In this document: positions 35,392 to 44,097 of the stretch, piece after piece | How positions within the stretch are numbered: position 1 is the first letter of the stretch | Layout of the letters: each line of letters starts with the position of its first letter | Notes under the pieces: model-generated | Databases searched by the model: none | What the model was told of the DNA's origin: nothing | What the model saw: only the letters and a program-made list of their open reading frames with translations | Origin: Candidatus Fukatsuia endosymbiont of Tuberolachnus salignus | GTDB lineage: Bacteria; Pseudomonadota; Gammaproteobacteria; Enterobacterales; Enterobacteriaceae | NCBI RefSeq assembly: GCF_964030845.1 | Contig: NZ_OZ034983.1 | Location: 2,852,001 to 2,916,000, forward strand | Direction of reading: 5' to 3' | DNA: 64,000 nt | Position numbers and translations under genes: made by a program

Positions 35392-36819
35392 ATGGGCAAG
35401 ACACTGTATCAAAAACTGTATGATCCCCATATTGTTTACCAAGCGAAGAATGAAATCCCGTTGTTGTATATTGATCGCCACTTGGTGCATGAAGTGACTT
35501 CACCGCAGGCGTTCGATGGTTTACGCGCAGCAGGACGCCCAGTGCGTCAACCGGGAAAAACCTTTGCCACCATGGATCATAACGTATCGACACAAAGCAA
35601 AGACATTAATGCCAGTGGTGAGATGGCACGTATCCAGATGCAAGCCCTGATCAAAAATTGTGCCGATTTCGGTATCTCCTTATATGATTTAAATCACCCT
35701 TATCAAGGGATCGTGCACGTTATCGGCCCAGAACAAGGGATGACCTTACCCGGGATGACCATCGTTTGTGGTGATTCACATACCGCAACCCACGGTGCCT
35801 TTGGCGCACTGGCTTTCGGCATCGGCACCTCGGAAGTCGAACATGTACTCGCTACACAAACGCTGAAACAAGCACGGGCGAAAACGATGAAAATCGAGGT
35901 TAACGGTGATGTCGGTGCAGGTATTACCGCAAAAGACATCGTACTCGCCATTATTGGCAAAACCGGCAGTGCCGGTGGCACCGGTCATGTGGTGGAATTT
36001 TGCGGCAGCGCAATTCGCGCACTGAGTATGGAAGGCCGCATGACATTATGTAATATGGCGATTGAAATGGGTGCCAAGGCAGGTTTAGTGGCACCAGATG
36101 AAACCACATTCGCCTATTTAAAAGGCCGTCAGTTCGCACCAACGGGTGAATTATGGCAACAAAGCCTCAATGACTGGCGTACATTGCAATCGGATAATGA
36201 TGCGCAATTCGATACGGTTATCACCCTAGATGCCAGTACTATCGCGCCACAAGTCACTTGGGGTACCAATCCCGGGCAAGTCATCGCGGTCAACCAAACG
36301 ATCCCCTCGCCAGAATCTTTCAATGATCCCGTTGAACGAGCATCTGCTGAAAAAGCATTGGCTTATATGGATCTGTGCCCAGGTATTAAATTAAGCGAGG
36401 TCGCTATTGACAAAGTCTTTATCGGCTCCTGTACTAACTCACGTATTGAAGATTTACGCGCTGCCGCTGTGATCGCACGGGGGCATAAAGTGGCCAGCGG
36501 CGTACAAGCGATAGTAGTACCGGGTTCAGGCCCGGTAAAATCACAGGCTGAAGCAGAAGGATTGGATAAAATTTTTATCGAGGCGGGTTTTGAATGGCGT
36601 TTACCCGGTTGTTCAATGTGTTTAGCGATGAATAACGACCGTTTGCAACCCGGTGAACGTTGTGCCTCCACCAGCAACCGCAACTTCGAAGGACGTCAAG
36701 GGCGAGGTGGTCGTACACATCTGGTCAGTCCAGCGATGGCGGCAGCGGCAGCAGTAAATGGTCATTTCACTGATGTGCGCAAATTTTCTACAATCAGCCA
36801 CTCATCGGAGACAGCATAA
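35392..36819 (+). CDS. leuC: 3-isopropylmalate dehydratase large subunit
   Basis: A 475-residue aconitase-family subunit that carries the [4Fe-4S] cluster for isomerising 2- to 3-isopropylmalate with LeuD. Cluster and active-site segments are visible: GDSHTATHGAFGALAFGIGT, FIGSCTNSRIEDLRAAA and PGCSMCLAMNNDRLQPGERC. The stop overlaps the leuD start (TAATG), implying coupling. Confidence 0.97.
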   Translation: MGKTLYQKLYDPHIVYQAKNEIPLLYIDRHLVHEVTSPQAFDGLRAAGRPVRQPGKTFATMDHNVSTQSKDINASGEMARIQMQALIKNCADFGISLYDLNHPYQGIVHVIGPEQGMTLPGMTIVCGDSHTATHGAFGALAFGIGTSEVEHVLATQTLKQARAKTMKIEVNGDVGAGITAKDIVLAIIGKTGSAGGTGHVVEFCGSAIRALSMEGRMTLCNMAIEMGAKAGLVAPDETTFAYLKGRQFAPTGELWQQSLNDWRTLQSDNDAQFDTVITLDASTIAPQVTWGTNPGQVIAVNQTIPSPESFNDPVERASAEKALAYMDLCPGIKLSEVAIDKVFIGSCTNSRIEDLRAAAVIARGHKVASGVQAIVVPGSGPVKSQAEAEGLDKIFIEAGFEWRLPGCSMCLAMNNDRLQPGERCASTSNRNFEGRQGRGGRTHLVSPAMAAAAAVNGHFTDVRKFSTISHSSETA

Positions 36820-37439
36820 TGACAGTACCTACTCAACACCCCTGTTTTACTCAACACCAAGGTTTGGTTGTGCCATTAGACATCGCTAACGTGGATACTG
36901 ATGCGATTATCCCAAAGCAATTTCTACAAAAAGTCAGCCGTACAGGTTTTGGACAACATTTATTTAATGATTGGCGTTTTCTGGATAATGCAGGCCAAGT
37001 AGCCAACCCTGAATTTGTACTGAATCATCCACGTTATCAGGGAGCGAGTATTCTGTTAGCTCGTGAGAATTTTGGTTGTGGTTCTTCGCGTGAACACGCG
37101 CCCTGGGCACTGAGTGATTTTGGTTTCAGGGTGATGATTGCGCCAAGTTTTGCCGATATCTTTTATGGCAATTCGATTAACAATCAGCTGTTGCCGGTCA
37201 TACTCAACGAAAAGGATATCGATAGGTTATTCCAGTTAGTTGCAGAAAATGAAGGCATCGAATTCATTGTTGATTTAGAAGCACAAACCGTTAACGCGGC
37301 GGGGGAAAGTTATTCCTTTGAAATCGACAGCTTTCATCGTCATTGTATGATCAATGGATTAGACAGCATTGGCTTAACACTACAGCATGAGAGTAATATT
37401 TCTGCGTACGAACAACAACAACCGGCGTTTTTGCGTTGA
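36819..37439 (+). CDS. leuD: 3-isopropylmalate dehydratase small subunit
   Basis: A 206-residue swivelling-domain subunit. Motifs are DIANVDTDAIIPKQFLQKVS, ARENFGCGSSREHAPWALSD and FADIFYGNSINNQLLPV. It pairs with LeuC and closes the leuABCD operon. All four genes look complete, so leucine synthesis from ketoisovalerate is likely functional. Confidence 0.97.
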   Translation: MTVPTQHPCFTQHQGLVVPLDIANVDTDAIIPKQFLQKVSRTGFGQHLFNDWRFLDNAGQVANPEFVLNHPRYQGASILLARENFGCGSSREHAPWALSDFGFRVMIAPSFADIFYGNSINNQLLPVILNEKDIDRLFQLVAENEGIEFIVDLEAQTVNAAGESYSFEIDSFHRHCMINGLDSIGLTLQHESNISAYEQQQPAFLR

Positions 37440-37826
37440 TGATAATCAATCAGTGATTACAAGCAGATGCCCTTTAATAGCACCTTGACAACAAAGTGAC
37501 AGAGCGGTATCTGCTTTTTTGTACTGACACTATTTCTGCAGAAAACTCAAACTATCTGTTTAAACATAACTAATAATTAGATCGCTATTTTCTTTAATTA
37601 TAAATAAGTTATACAACTAATATTATTTGCGTAACCGCTTATGAACACGCTTTACTGTGCCGATCTAGCACAATGTGTAGAGATATTATCCACTAGCGAC
37701 AGACCACCCATTGGCTTTTTTCACCAAAACAGATATCAAAATAATAAAATTATCAACCTGTTTGTCGCTAATTTTTATTGACCAGATTACTTTGACAACT
37801 CGCCTACAAAAAATAAGAGGAATTAA
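37440..37826. other. gap after leuD with candidate terminator
   Basis: The stem AAGCAGATGCC (37461-37471)/GGTATCTGCTT (37506-37516) with a long loop is followed by TTTT and could end the leu operon. The remainder is AT-rich. In E. coli setA would lie beyond leuD on the opposite strand; it is absent. Confidence 0.5.
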
Positions 37827-38303
37827 ATGATGCCAGAACCAGCCTCTATCCCTGCCAGCAGTGCCTCACAAACGCACAATATGCAACCCGATAGCTCACA
37901 ACAATCACGTCCTAAGAGTTGCTTTTATAGACTCATAGAAACTTGTAACAATAGCTTTCAAAAACTGATACTGGGGGAGGAAAGAATGAAAAAAATAAAA
38001 CCAAAAGCTGACCTCGCTCTAGCTGATTATGAAAAAAATTATCCTCCAAAAAATCAAAAACATAGTTTTGTCGTAAACATCGCAAGTATTCTCAACGAAA
38101 GCAGCGGCGTACCAGCCCCTCGGTCCTCATCAGCACCATTGATGCATAATCGTCTTGCCGAGACAAAAGAGGAGACACCACGGAAACCAGGTCGTCAGGC
38201 AGATCAGGAAAGTGACAATCAGGAGGGAGGCAAACTCGCTTCCCACCGACTAGGCAGCGTAAAGATGGGCAATTTTACTACAGGAGCCTTTTCCCCTACA
38301 TAA
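37827..38303 (+). CDS. hypothetical protein, lineage-specific
   Basis: A 158-residue ORF with a good ribosome site (AAGAGGAA, five to seven bases before ATG). The N-terminal 30 residues are rich in Ser, Pro and Gln; a helical, Lys-rich middle follows (about 30-85), and the C-terminal half is Pro/Ser/Glu-rich and probably disordered. There is no signal peptide or membrane segment. I do not recognise it. A Ser/Pro-rich N-terminus and isolated position in AT-rich DNA are compatible with a T3SS effector, but that is speculation. Confidence 0.55.
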   Translation: MMPEPASIPASSASQTHNMQPDSSQQSRPKSCFYRLIETCNNSFQKLILGEERMKKIKPKADLALADYEKNYPPKNQKHSFVVNIASILNESSGVPAPRSSSAPLMHNRLAETKEETPRKPGRQADQESDNQEGGKLASHRLGSVKMGNFTTGAFSPT

Positions 38304-38329
38304 CCCTATCAGAATAGTGTTTCTCCGTA

Positions 38330-38565
38330 GAACACGGGTGGATTTGCTGCCTGCAAATCCACCGAATTGATCAGTAATCATCGCTTTTGGCTATACTTTG
38401 GGTTTGACAGTTGTGAAGCATTCCACTGAATTAATTGTGCTAAAGTTTGTAATCGCCACTGTGTTGACACCCAAGGTAACCAATCGGCATCCTGAATAGC
38501 AGAGAAATAACGCTGATAAAATTCTCTAGATAAGTAAGCTTGCATAATCTTTCCTCCACAACTTT
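38330..38565 (-). ncRNA. sgrS: SgrS-like RNA remnant carrying sgrT
   Basis: The position between leuD and thiB, the minus strand and the embedded SgrT ORF point to SgrS, the glucose-phosphate stress RNA that represses ptsG. The 3' part has an 11-base perfect hairpin (GGTGGATTTGC/GCAAATCCACC, 38337-38363), but no T-run follows it on either strand, so an Hfq-binding poly-U tail is not evident. The ptsG-pairing stretch cannot be confirmed by eye. Ends are approximate. Confidence 0.45.
38378..38545 (-). CDS. sgrT: small protein SgrT, inhibitor of glucose uptake
   Basis: A 55-codon ORF from ATG 38543-38545 with ribosome site GGAGGA. It reads EFYQRYFSAIQDADWLPWVS and then TLAQLIQWNAS, matching the E. 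coli SgrT pattern QFYQHYFTATAKLCWLRWLS...LEGLMQWD. SgrT blocks PtsG activity during sugar-phosphate stress. Here it has about 6 extra N-terminal and 10 extra C-terminal residues. Its transcriptional activator gene sgrR, which should be divergent and next to it, is missing. Confidence 0.75.
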   Translation of the reverse strand: MQAYLSREFYQRYFSAIQDADWLPWVSTQWRLQTLAQLIQWNASQLSNPKYSQKR

Positions 38566-38846
38566 TACAGCAAACGATTATAAGCATAGTATAGTGGGTA
38601 GATAATTCACACACTTTTACTGGATGTTTATTTGAAACCGAAACACTTACCATCCTTACATACTTTAACTGAGGCGACAAAACTCTCTGTGACTTGACTG
38701 CACGTAACAACCGATCATTTTTTCACAGTACTAACAGGCAATGCGCCGGCTAACTGATTTTTAAAAATTTCTATTATCAAGTACCCAACGATGTCAAATG
38801 CCTTTATGCTCAAGGAATCCGGTTCTTTATATCTAAGGAATATAAA

Positions 38847-39842
38847 GTGGTTAAACTATTTTTGCTCTCTACGCTGTTAGTTTTTACTGCTGTTTTTACA
38901 GTCGCAGCGGAGCAACCCGTTTTGACCGTCTATACCAATAGTGCTTTCACCAGCGATTGGGGGCCCGGGGCCGCCATCAAAAAAACTTTTGAGGCTGAGT
39001 GTGACTGTCAACTTAAATGGGTACCGTTGAATGATAGTGTTTCCTTGCTTAACCGCTTACGGATGGAAGGCAAAAACAGCCCTGCTGATGTCGTGTTGGG
39101 TTTAGATAATAATCTGTTGCAAACAGCACAACAAACAGGGTTGTTTGCTACCAGTCAAATTGATAGCAGCGTGCTGAATCTGCCAACACCTTGGAAGAAT
39201 AAAACTTTTGTTCCTTATGACTATGGCTATTTCGCTTTTATCTATCACAAAGATAAAGTAAAAAATCCACCCAAAAGCCTACGACAACTGGTAGAAAGTA
39301 CAACACCATGGACAGTGATTTATCAGGATCCGCGTACTAGTACACCAGGTTTAGGTTTATTACTTTGGATGCAAAAAGTTTATGGTGCACAGGCACCGCA
39401 GGCCTGGCAAAAATTAGCGCAAAAAACCGTCACCGTTACCCGCGGTTGGAACGAGGCATACGGCTTATTTCTAAAGGGTGAAGGCGATTTCGTGCTCAGC
39501 TACACCACTTCCCCTGCCTATCACAGTATCGAAGAAAAAAACGATCATTATGCCGCGGCTGACTTTGGCGAAGGCCATTATCTGCAAGTCGAGGTCGCTG
39601 CCCAGCTGGCCGCCAGTAAACACCCTAAACTGGCACAACGCTTTATGCACTTTATTCTCACCCCGGCTTTTCAACAGCATATTCCTACAGGTAATTGGAT
39701 GTATCCAATGATAAAAATGGATTTGCCTACGGGTTTCAACCATCTGACCGTACCGAAAAAAGCATTACAATACGATGCCAAAGAAGTGGCGGAAAACCGT
39801 AATACATGGATCCAACTGTGGCAAAACGCTGTCAGCCGCTAA
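38847..39842 (+). CDS. thiB: thiamine/TPP ABC transporter, periplasmic binding protein
   Basis: A 331-residue exported binding protein (also tbpA) for thiamine, TMP and TPP. The start is GTG 38847 with AAGGAA upstream. A signal peptide (VKLFLLSTLLVFTAVFTVAA) ends near residue 21; then VLTVYTNSAFTSDWGPGAAI, PADVVLGLDNNLLQTAQQTG, VPYDYGYFAFIYHKDKV and GNWMYPMIKMDLP follow. A TPP riboswitch normally precedes thiB in enterics; none is visible in 38546-38846. Confidence 0.93.
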   Translation: MVKLFLLSTLLVFTAVFTVAAEQPVLTVYTNSAFTSDWGPGAAIKKTFEAECDCQLKWVPLNDSVSLLNRLRMEGKNSPADVVLGLDNNLLQTAQQTGLFATSQIDSSVLNLPTPWKNKTFVPYDYGYFAFIYHKDKVKNPPKSLRQLVESTTPWTVIYQDPRTSTPGLGLLLWMQKVYGAQAPQAWQKLAQKTVTVTRGWNEAYGLFLKGEGDFVLSYTTSPAYHSIEEKNDHYAAADFGEGHYLQVEVAAQLAASKHPKLAQRFMHFILTPAFQQHIPTGNWMYPMIKMDLPTGFNHLTVPKKALQYDAKEVAENRNTWIQLWQNAVSR

Positions 39843-41425
39843 TTTCTGGCTGGTTATGGCCGGGGCTATTAGCTTCAGGTCTGTTGATCAGCTTGGCACT
39901 GCTTATCTTTGCCGCCATCTGGCATCATGCCCCCGCCAGCGATTGGCAAAATATATGGCACGATAGCTATTTATGGCATGTGGTCCGTTTTACCTTTTGG
40001 CAAGCGTTGTTATCCACATTGATGGCCGTATTACCTGCTATTTTTCTAGCACGAGCGCTTTATCGACGGCGTTTTTTTGGGCGACAACTGTTTCTACGCC
40101 TCTGTGCTATGACATTAGTTCTTCCGACATTAGTGGCACTCTTTGGCATCTTAAGTGTCTACGGTCGTCAAGGTTGGTTAGCTCAGTTATGTGACAAACT
40201 GGGCATCGATTACTCTTTTTCACCTTACGGACTACCAGGCATTCTATTAGCGCACGTTTTTTTCAATTTACCCCTCGCCAGCCGATTACTCTTCCAATCG
40301 TTAGAGGCCATCCCCGTGGAGCAACGACAGCTTGCCGCTCAGCTGGGCATGAACCCTTGGCACTATTTCCGTTGGCTTGAATGGCCATATTTACGCCGCC
40401 AAATCTTGCCAAGTAGTGCACTGATTTTCATGCTATGTTTTGCCAGTTTCGCTACCGTACTTTCTCTTGGCGGCGGACCCCAAGCGACCACCATCGAATT
40501 GGCGATTTATCAAGCACTCAGTTACGACTACGATTTAAACCGGGCGGCGATACTCGCGTTGATTCAATTGGTCTGTTGTCTCGGCCTCGTATTATTGAGC
40601 CAACGATTAAATAACGTACTAGCGATCGGGCATAGCCATCATCAATACTGGCGTGATCCACAAGATCATGGATGGTGTCGTATCCTCGATAACTTGCTAA
40701 TTATCTGCGCATCATTGCTGCTGTTACCGCCGTTACTGGCAGTCGTCATTGATGGTTGTAATCAGGCACTGATAACAGTGTTGCAACAAAGGGCGCTCTG
40801 GCAAGCCTTTATGACGTCATTAACGATTGCACTTGGCGCGGGGATACTCTGTATTATGCTAACCATGATGTTGTTATGGAGCAGCCGCGAGCTAAAATTA
40901 CGCCAACAAGCTGCTTACGGACAGGCGCTTGAAATAAGTGGCATGATTATTTTAGCAATGCCGGGCATTGTACTGGCAACCGGTTTTTTTCTACTGTTGA
41001 ATGAAAGCTCGGGATTACCATCATCACCCTACGGATTGGTGATCCTGACCAATGCATTGATGGCGCTACCTTATGCATTAAAAATACTGGATAACCCCAT
41101 GCAAGATCTCGCCGAGCGCTACAATCGATTATGTTTATCATTGGATATTCATGGTTGGTGTCGCCTACGGCAGATAGAATGTCGAGCACTGAAACGCCCG
41201 TTAACGCAAACACTGGCTTTCACCTGTGTCTTGTCGATTGGAGATTTTGGCGTAGTCGCTTTATTTGGTAATGATGAGTTCCGCACTCTGCCTTTTTATC
41301 TCTATCAACAAATAGGGGCTTACCGCAGTCATGATGGCGCCGTTACCGCACTGTTATTACTATTACTCTGTTTATCACTGTTTACTTTGATAGAACGATT
41401 GCCGAGCCGCCATGATAACCCTTAA
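39806..41425 (+). CDS. thiP: thiamine/TPP ABC transporter, permease
   Basis: A 539-residue permease with two tandem BPD-type transmembrane domains (about 12 helices) and the EAA-like loops SLEAIPVEQRQLAAQLGMNP and RYNRLCLSLDIHGW. The start overlaps the end of thiB by 37 bases, as in E. coli. The gene is complete and overlaps thiQ by 14 bases. Confidence 0.94.
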   Translation: MDPTVAKRCQPLISGWLWPGLLASGLLISLALLIFAAIWHHAPASDWQNIWHDSYLWHVVRFTFWQALLSTLMAVLPAIFLARALYRRRFFGRQLFLRLCAMTLVLPTLVALFGILSVYGRQGWLAQLCDKLGIDYSFSPYGLPGILLAHVFFNLPLASRLLFQSLEAIPVEQRQLAAQLGMNPWHYFRWLEWPYLRRQILPSSALIFMLCFASFATVLSLGGGPQATTIELAIYQALSYDYDLNRAAILALIQLVCCLGLVLLSQRLNNVLAIGHSHHQYWRDPQDHGWCRILDNLLIICASLLLLPPLLAVVIDGCNQALITVLQQRALWQAFMTSLTIALGAGILCIMLTMMLLWSSRELKLRQQAAYGQALEISGMIILAMPGIVLATGFFLLLNESSGLPSSPYGLVILTNALMALPYALKILDNPMQDLAERYNRLCLSLDIHGWCRLRQIECRALKRPLTQTLAFTCVLSIGDFGVVALFGNDEFRTLPFYLYQQIGAYRSHDGAVTALLLLLLCLSLFTLIERLPSRHDNP

Positions 41426-42125
41426 AAAAATTACCTATTTGTATGAACGCTTGCCGATAAAATTTGATTTGCAGGTTCAAAGTGGCGAACGCATTGCCAT
41501 CTTGGGCCCTAGCGGTGCGGGTAAAAGCAGTTTGCTAAATTTGATCGCCGGATTTTTAACACCCACTGATGGTAATATATTATTGAATTATCAGGATCAT
41601 AGTACGACTCCTGCCGCCAAACGACCCGTATCAATGCTGTTTCAAGAAAATAATCTGTTCTCCCATTTGACAGTAAAGGAAAATATCGCTTTAGGATTAC
41701 ATCCGGGGCTAAAACTCGATGCTAGGCAGCGTAAACAGTTAATACAAATCACCGAGCAAGTCGGGCTACAACACTGTGTTGATCGTTTACCCGCCGAGCT
41801 TTCCGGCGGTCAGCGTCAGCGAACAGCATTGGCGCGCTGTATGATACGTAGTCAACCAATCCTGTTGCTGGATGAACCCTTTTCAGCACTGGATCCGGCG
41901 TTACGTAGCGAGATGTTACAATTATTGCAGCAAATCTGCGACCGTCGTCAACTGACATTGTTGATGGTATCGCATAATCTGGACGATGCTGCTCGTATTG
42001 CCGAACGTACTTTGCTCGTTGTCGACGGTAGCATTTATTACGATGGCAGCACACAAGCATTACTCGAAGGTACTGCACCCGAAGCAAAAATACTTGGCAT
42101 CAACAAGACAGTAGGCGTGGTATAA
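41412..42125 (+). CDS. thiQ: thiamine/TPP ABC transporter, ATPase
   Basis: A 237-residue ABC ATPase. Walker A GPSGAGKSSLLNLIAG, Q-loop MLFQENNLFSHLTV, signature ELSGGQRQRTALARCMI, Walker B ILLLDEPFSALDP and the H-loop VSHNLDDA are all intact. It energises ThiP for thiamine uptake. Intactness of thiBPQ suggests reliance on imported thiamine. Confidence 0.95.
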   Translation: MITLKKITYLYERLPIKFDLQVQSGERIAILGPSGAGKSSLLNLIAGFLTPTDGNILLNYQDHSTTPAAKRPVSMLFQENNLFSHLTVKENIALGLHPGLKLDARQRKQLIQITEQVGLQHCVDRLPAELSGGQRQRTALARCMIRSQPILLLDEPFSALDPALRSEMLQLLQQICDRRQLTLLMVSHNLDDAARIAERTLLVVDGSIYYDGSTQALLEGTAPEAKILGINKTVGVV

Positions 42126-42265
42126 TTCGGCGACTTTTAGCAAGATATTGGTTACTTTGTCCAGGGTGACAACCTATTCGAAACCGTCATAGGCGACGCT
42201 CAGGTAAAGAAAAAGCAAGCCGTCTACTCTCGGTTATGGTGACCTTAGTAACAGAGATGTGAATC

Positions 42266-43321
42266 ATGAAACAAACTTTTGATGTAAATACAACCGGCTA
42301 TCCATTCCCAGCAAAACCTGCTCCGCTCGATACGAATGAGCAGAGGTTTTATGGTGAAAAAATCAAAAAATTGTTGAAACAACAAGATGCGGTGTTGGTC
42401 GCTCACTATTATACCGATCCTGAGATCCAGGCACTGGTAGAAGAGACCGGTGGTTGCATAGCGGATTCATTGGAGATGGCACGTTTTGGCAATCGCCACC
42501 CGGCATCCACCTTGCTGGTCGTGGGAGTGCGTTTTATGGGGGAAACTGCCAAAATTCTCAATCCAGAAAAACGCGTTTTTATGCCAACATTGAACGCGGA
42601 ATGTTCTTTAGATCTGGGTTGTCCTGCTGATGAGTTTACTGCATTTTGTGATAGTCATCCTGATCGTACCGTGGTGGTTTATGCCAATACTTCCGCAGCT
42701 GTCAAAGCAAGAGCGGATTGGGTCGTCACCTCAAGTATCGCGTTAGAATTAGTCGAGTATCTGGATGGTTTGGGAGAAAAGATCCTCTGGGCACCCGATC
42801 GTCATTTGGGTCACTACGTACAAAAGAAAAGCGGTGCCGACATATTATCCTGGCAGGCTACCTGCATCGTGCATGATGAATTTAAAACTCAAGCCCTGAT
42901 ACAGATGAAAGCGCTTTATCCCGATGCTGCTATATTGGTTCATCCTGAATCTCCTGCTGCGGTAGTCGATATGGCTGACGCAGTGGGATCAACCAGTCAA
43001 TTGATTGAAGCCGCCAAGAGATTAACGCAAAAAAAACTGATCGTGGCTACCGATCGGGGTATTTTTTACAAAATGCAACAGGCCTGCCCTGATAAAGAAT
43101 TATTTGCAGCGCCGACGGCCGGCGAAGGAGCCACATGCAAAACCTGCGCACACTGCCCTTGGATGGCAATGAACGACTTTAGAGCAATAGCTGAGGGATT
43201 AGAGCAAGGCGGCTTGATGCATGAAATCCATATCGATGAAAAATTGCGCCAGCAGGCGTTGCTACCGCTGAACCGCATGTTAGATTTCGCCAAACGGCTA
43301 AAATTATCCTCCAATAGATAA
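42266..43321 (+). CDS. nadA: quinolinate synthase
   Basis: A 351-residue [4Fe-4S] enzyme that makes quinolinate from iminoaspartate and DHAP in NAD synthesis. The three cluster cysteines sit in NAECSLDLGCPADEF, SWQATCIVHDEF and GEGATCKTCAHCPWM. HYYTDPEIQALVEETGGCIA and YANTSAAVKARADWVVTSS are further conserved segments. Its TAA stop is formed by the TA target and first base of a repeat end at 43319-43337. Confidence 0.96.
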   Translation: MKQTFDVNTTGYPFPAKPAPLDTNEQRFYGEKIKKLLKQQDAVLVAHYYTDPEIQALVEETGGCIADSLEMARFGNRHPASTLLVVGVRFMGETAKILNPEKRVFMPTLNAECSLDLGCPADEFTAFCDSHPDRTVVVYANTSAAVKARADWVVTSSIALELVEYLDGLGEKILWAPDRHLGHYVQKKSGADILSWQATCIVHDEFKTQALIQMKALYPDAAILVHPESPAAVVDMADAVGSTSQLIEAAKRLTQKKLIVATDRGIFYKMQQACPDKELFAAPTAGEGATCKTCAHCPWMAMNDFRAIAEGLEQGGLMHEIHIDEKLRQQALLPLNRMLDFAKRLKLSSNR

Positions 43322-43379
43322 ACTTCTTGCAAAACCATCGTTCGTTATACGAAACCAAAGCGCCTGGAGCGCATTTGGG
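43321..43379. repeat. half-element of the TA-type family between nadA and fre
   Basis: AACTTCTTGCAAAACCATCG, then TTCGTTATACGAAACC and AAAGCGCCTGGAGCGC, matches the left half of the 15500-15652 element. The right half is missing and the sequence runs directly into the fre stop codon. Confidence 0.72.
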
Positions 43380-44081
43380 CTAAATAAAGGCAAAAGCATC
43401 ACTATAAATGTGGGATCCTTGTGCAGCGCGTTCCGTACAAAACCGCTCACGCGCGATTTTAGCCATTTCGAAACGACCAGCAATGTAAATATCCTGTTCT
43501 GCTAACGAGCAGTAATCCTGCAACACCACACTCAGTACGGTACCGGTTCTACCCTGCCAACTTTCGGTTGATTGTTCGACTACCGGAACTACATGCAATT
43601 GTGGATATTCGATCATCAGTGTTCTCAGCTCATGCAAATCATAAAGATCCTTGGCTACACGTCCCCCCCAATAAAGGGATATTTCACGATTCGGTTGTTC
43701 ATCCAATGCCGCCAGTAAGATAGAACGAGTATACGAAAAACCTGTGCCGCCAGCTATCAATAACAAAGGGCGCTGGCGGTTTTCACGGAACCAGGCATCA
43801 CCATGAGGTATATCAATGTCGAGTGTTTTATTTTTTAGGATCCTGTCCATCACAGCCATCGCGTATAAATTCAGTTCCGAAGCGCCAATATGGAGCTCAA
43901 GATATTTCTGCTGAGAGGGTATCGATGCCATTGAAAACGGACGTTTATCACGTTCATCCATGATAACCATCAGATATTGACCAGCACGAAACGAAAACGG
44001 CGCAGCAGGAACCAATTGCACCCGATACACCGTTTCAGTAATGCTCTCCACAGAGGCAACCTTACAGCTCAAAATTGTCAT
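43380..44081 (-). CDS. fre: NAD(P)H-flavin reductase
   Basis: A 233-residue flavin reductase, exactly the E. coli length, giving reduced flavins to ribonucleotide reductase activation and other acceptors. FAD site FRAGQYLMVIMDERDKRPFS and the NAD-binding LLLIAGGTGFSYTRSILL and DIYIAGRFEMAKIARERFC are intact. Sixteen bases separate it from ubiD upstream, the usual ubiD-fre order. Confidence 0.95.
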   Translation of the reverse strand: MTILSCKVASVESITETVYRVQLVPAAPFSFRAGQYLMVIMDERDKRPFSMASIPSQQKYLELHIGASELNLYAMAVMDRILKNKTLDIDIPHGDAWFRENRQRPLLLIAGGTGFSYTRSILLAALDEQPNREISLYWGGRVAKDLYDLHELRTLMIEYPQLHVVPVVEQSTESWQGRTGTVLSVVLQDYCSLAEQDIYIAGRFEMAKIARERFCTERAAQGSHIYSDAFAFI

Positions 44082-44097
44082 GCATTCTTTCTCTATA

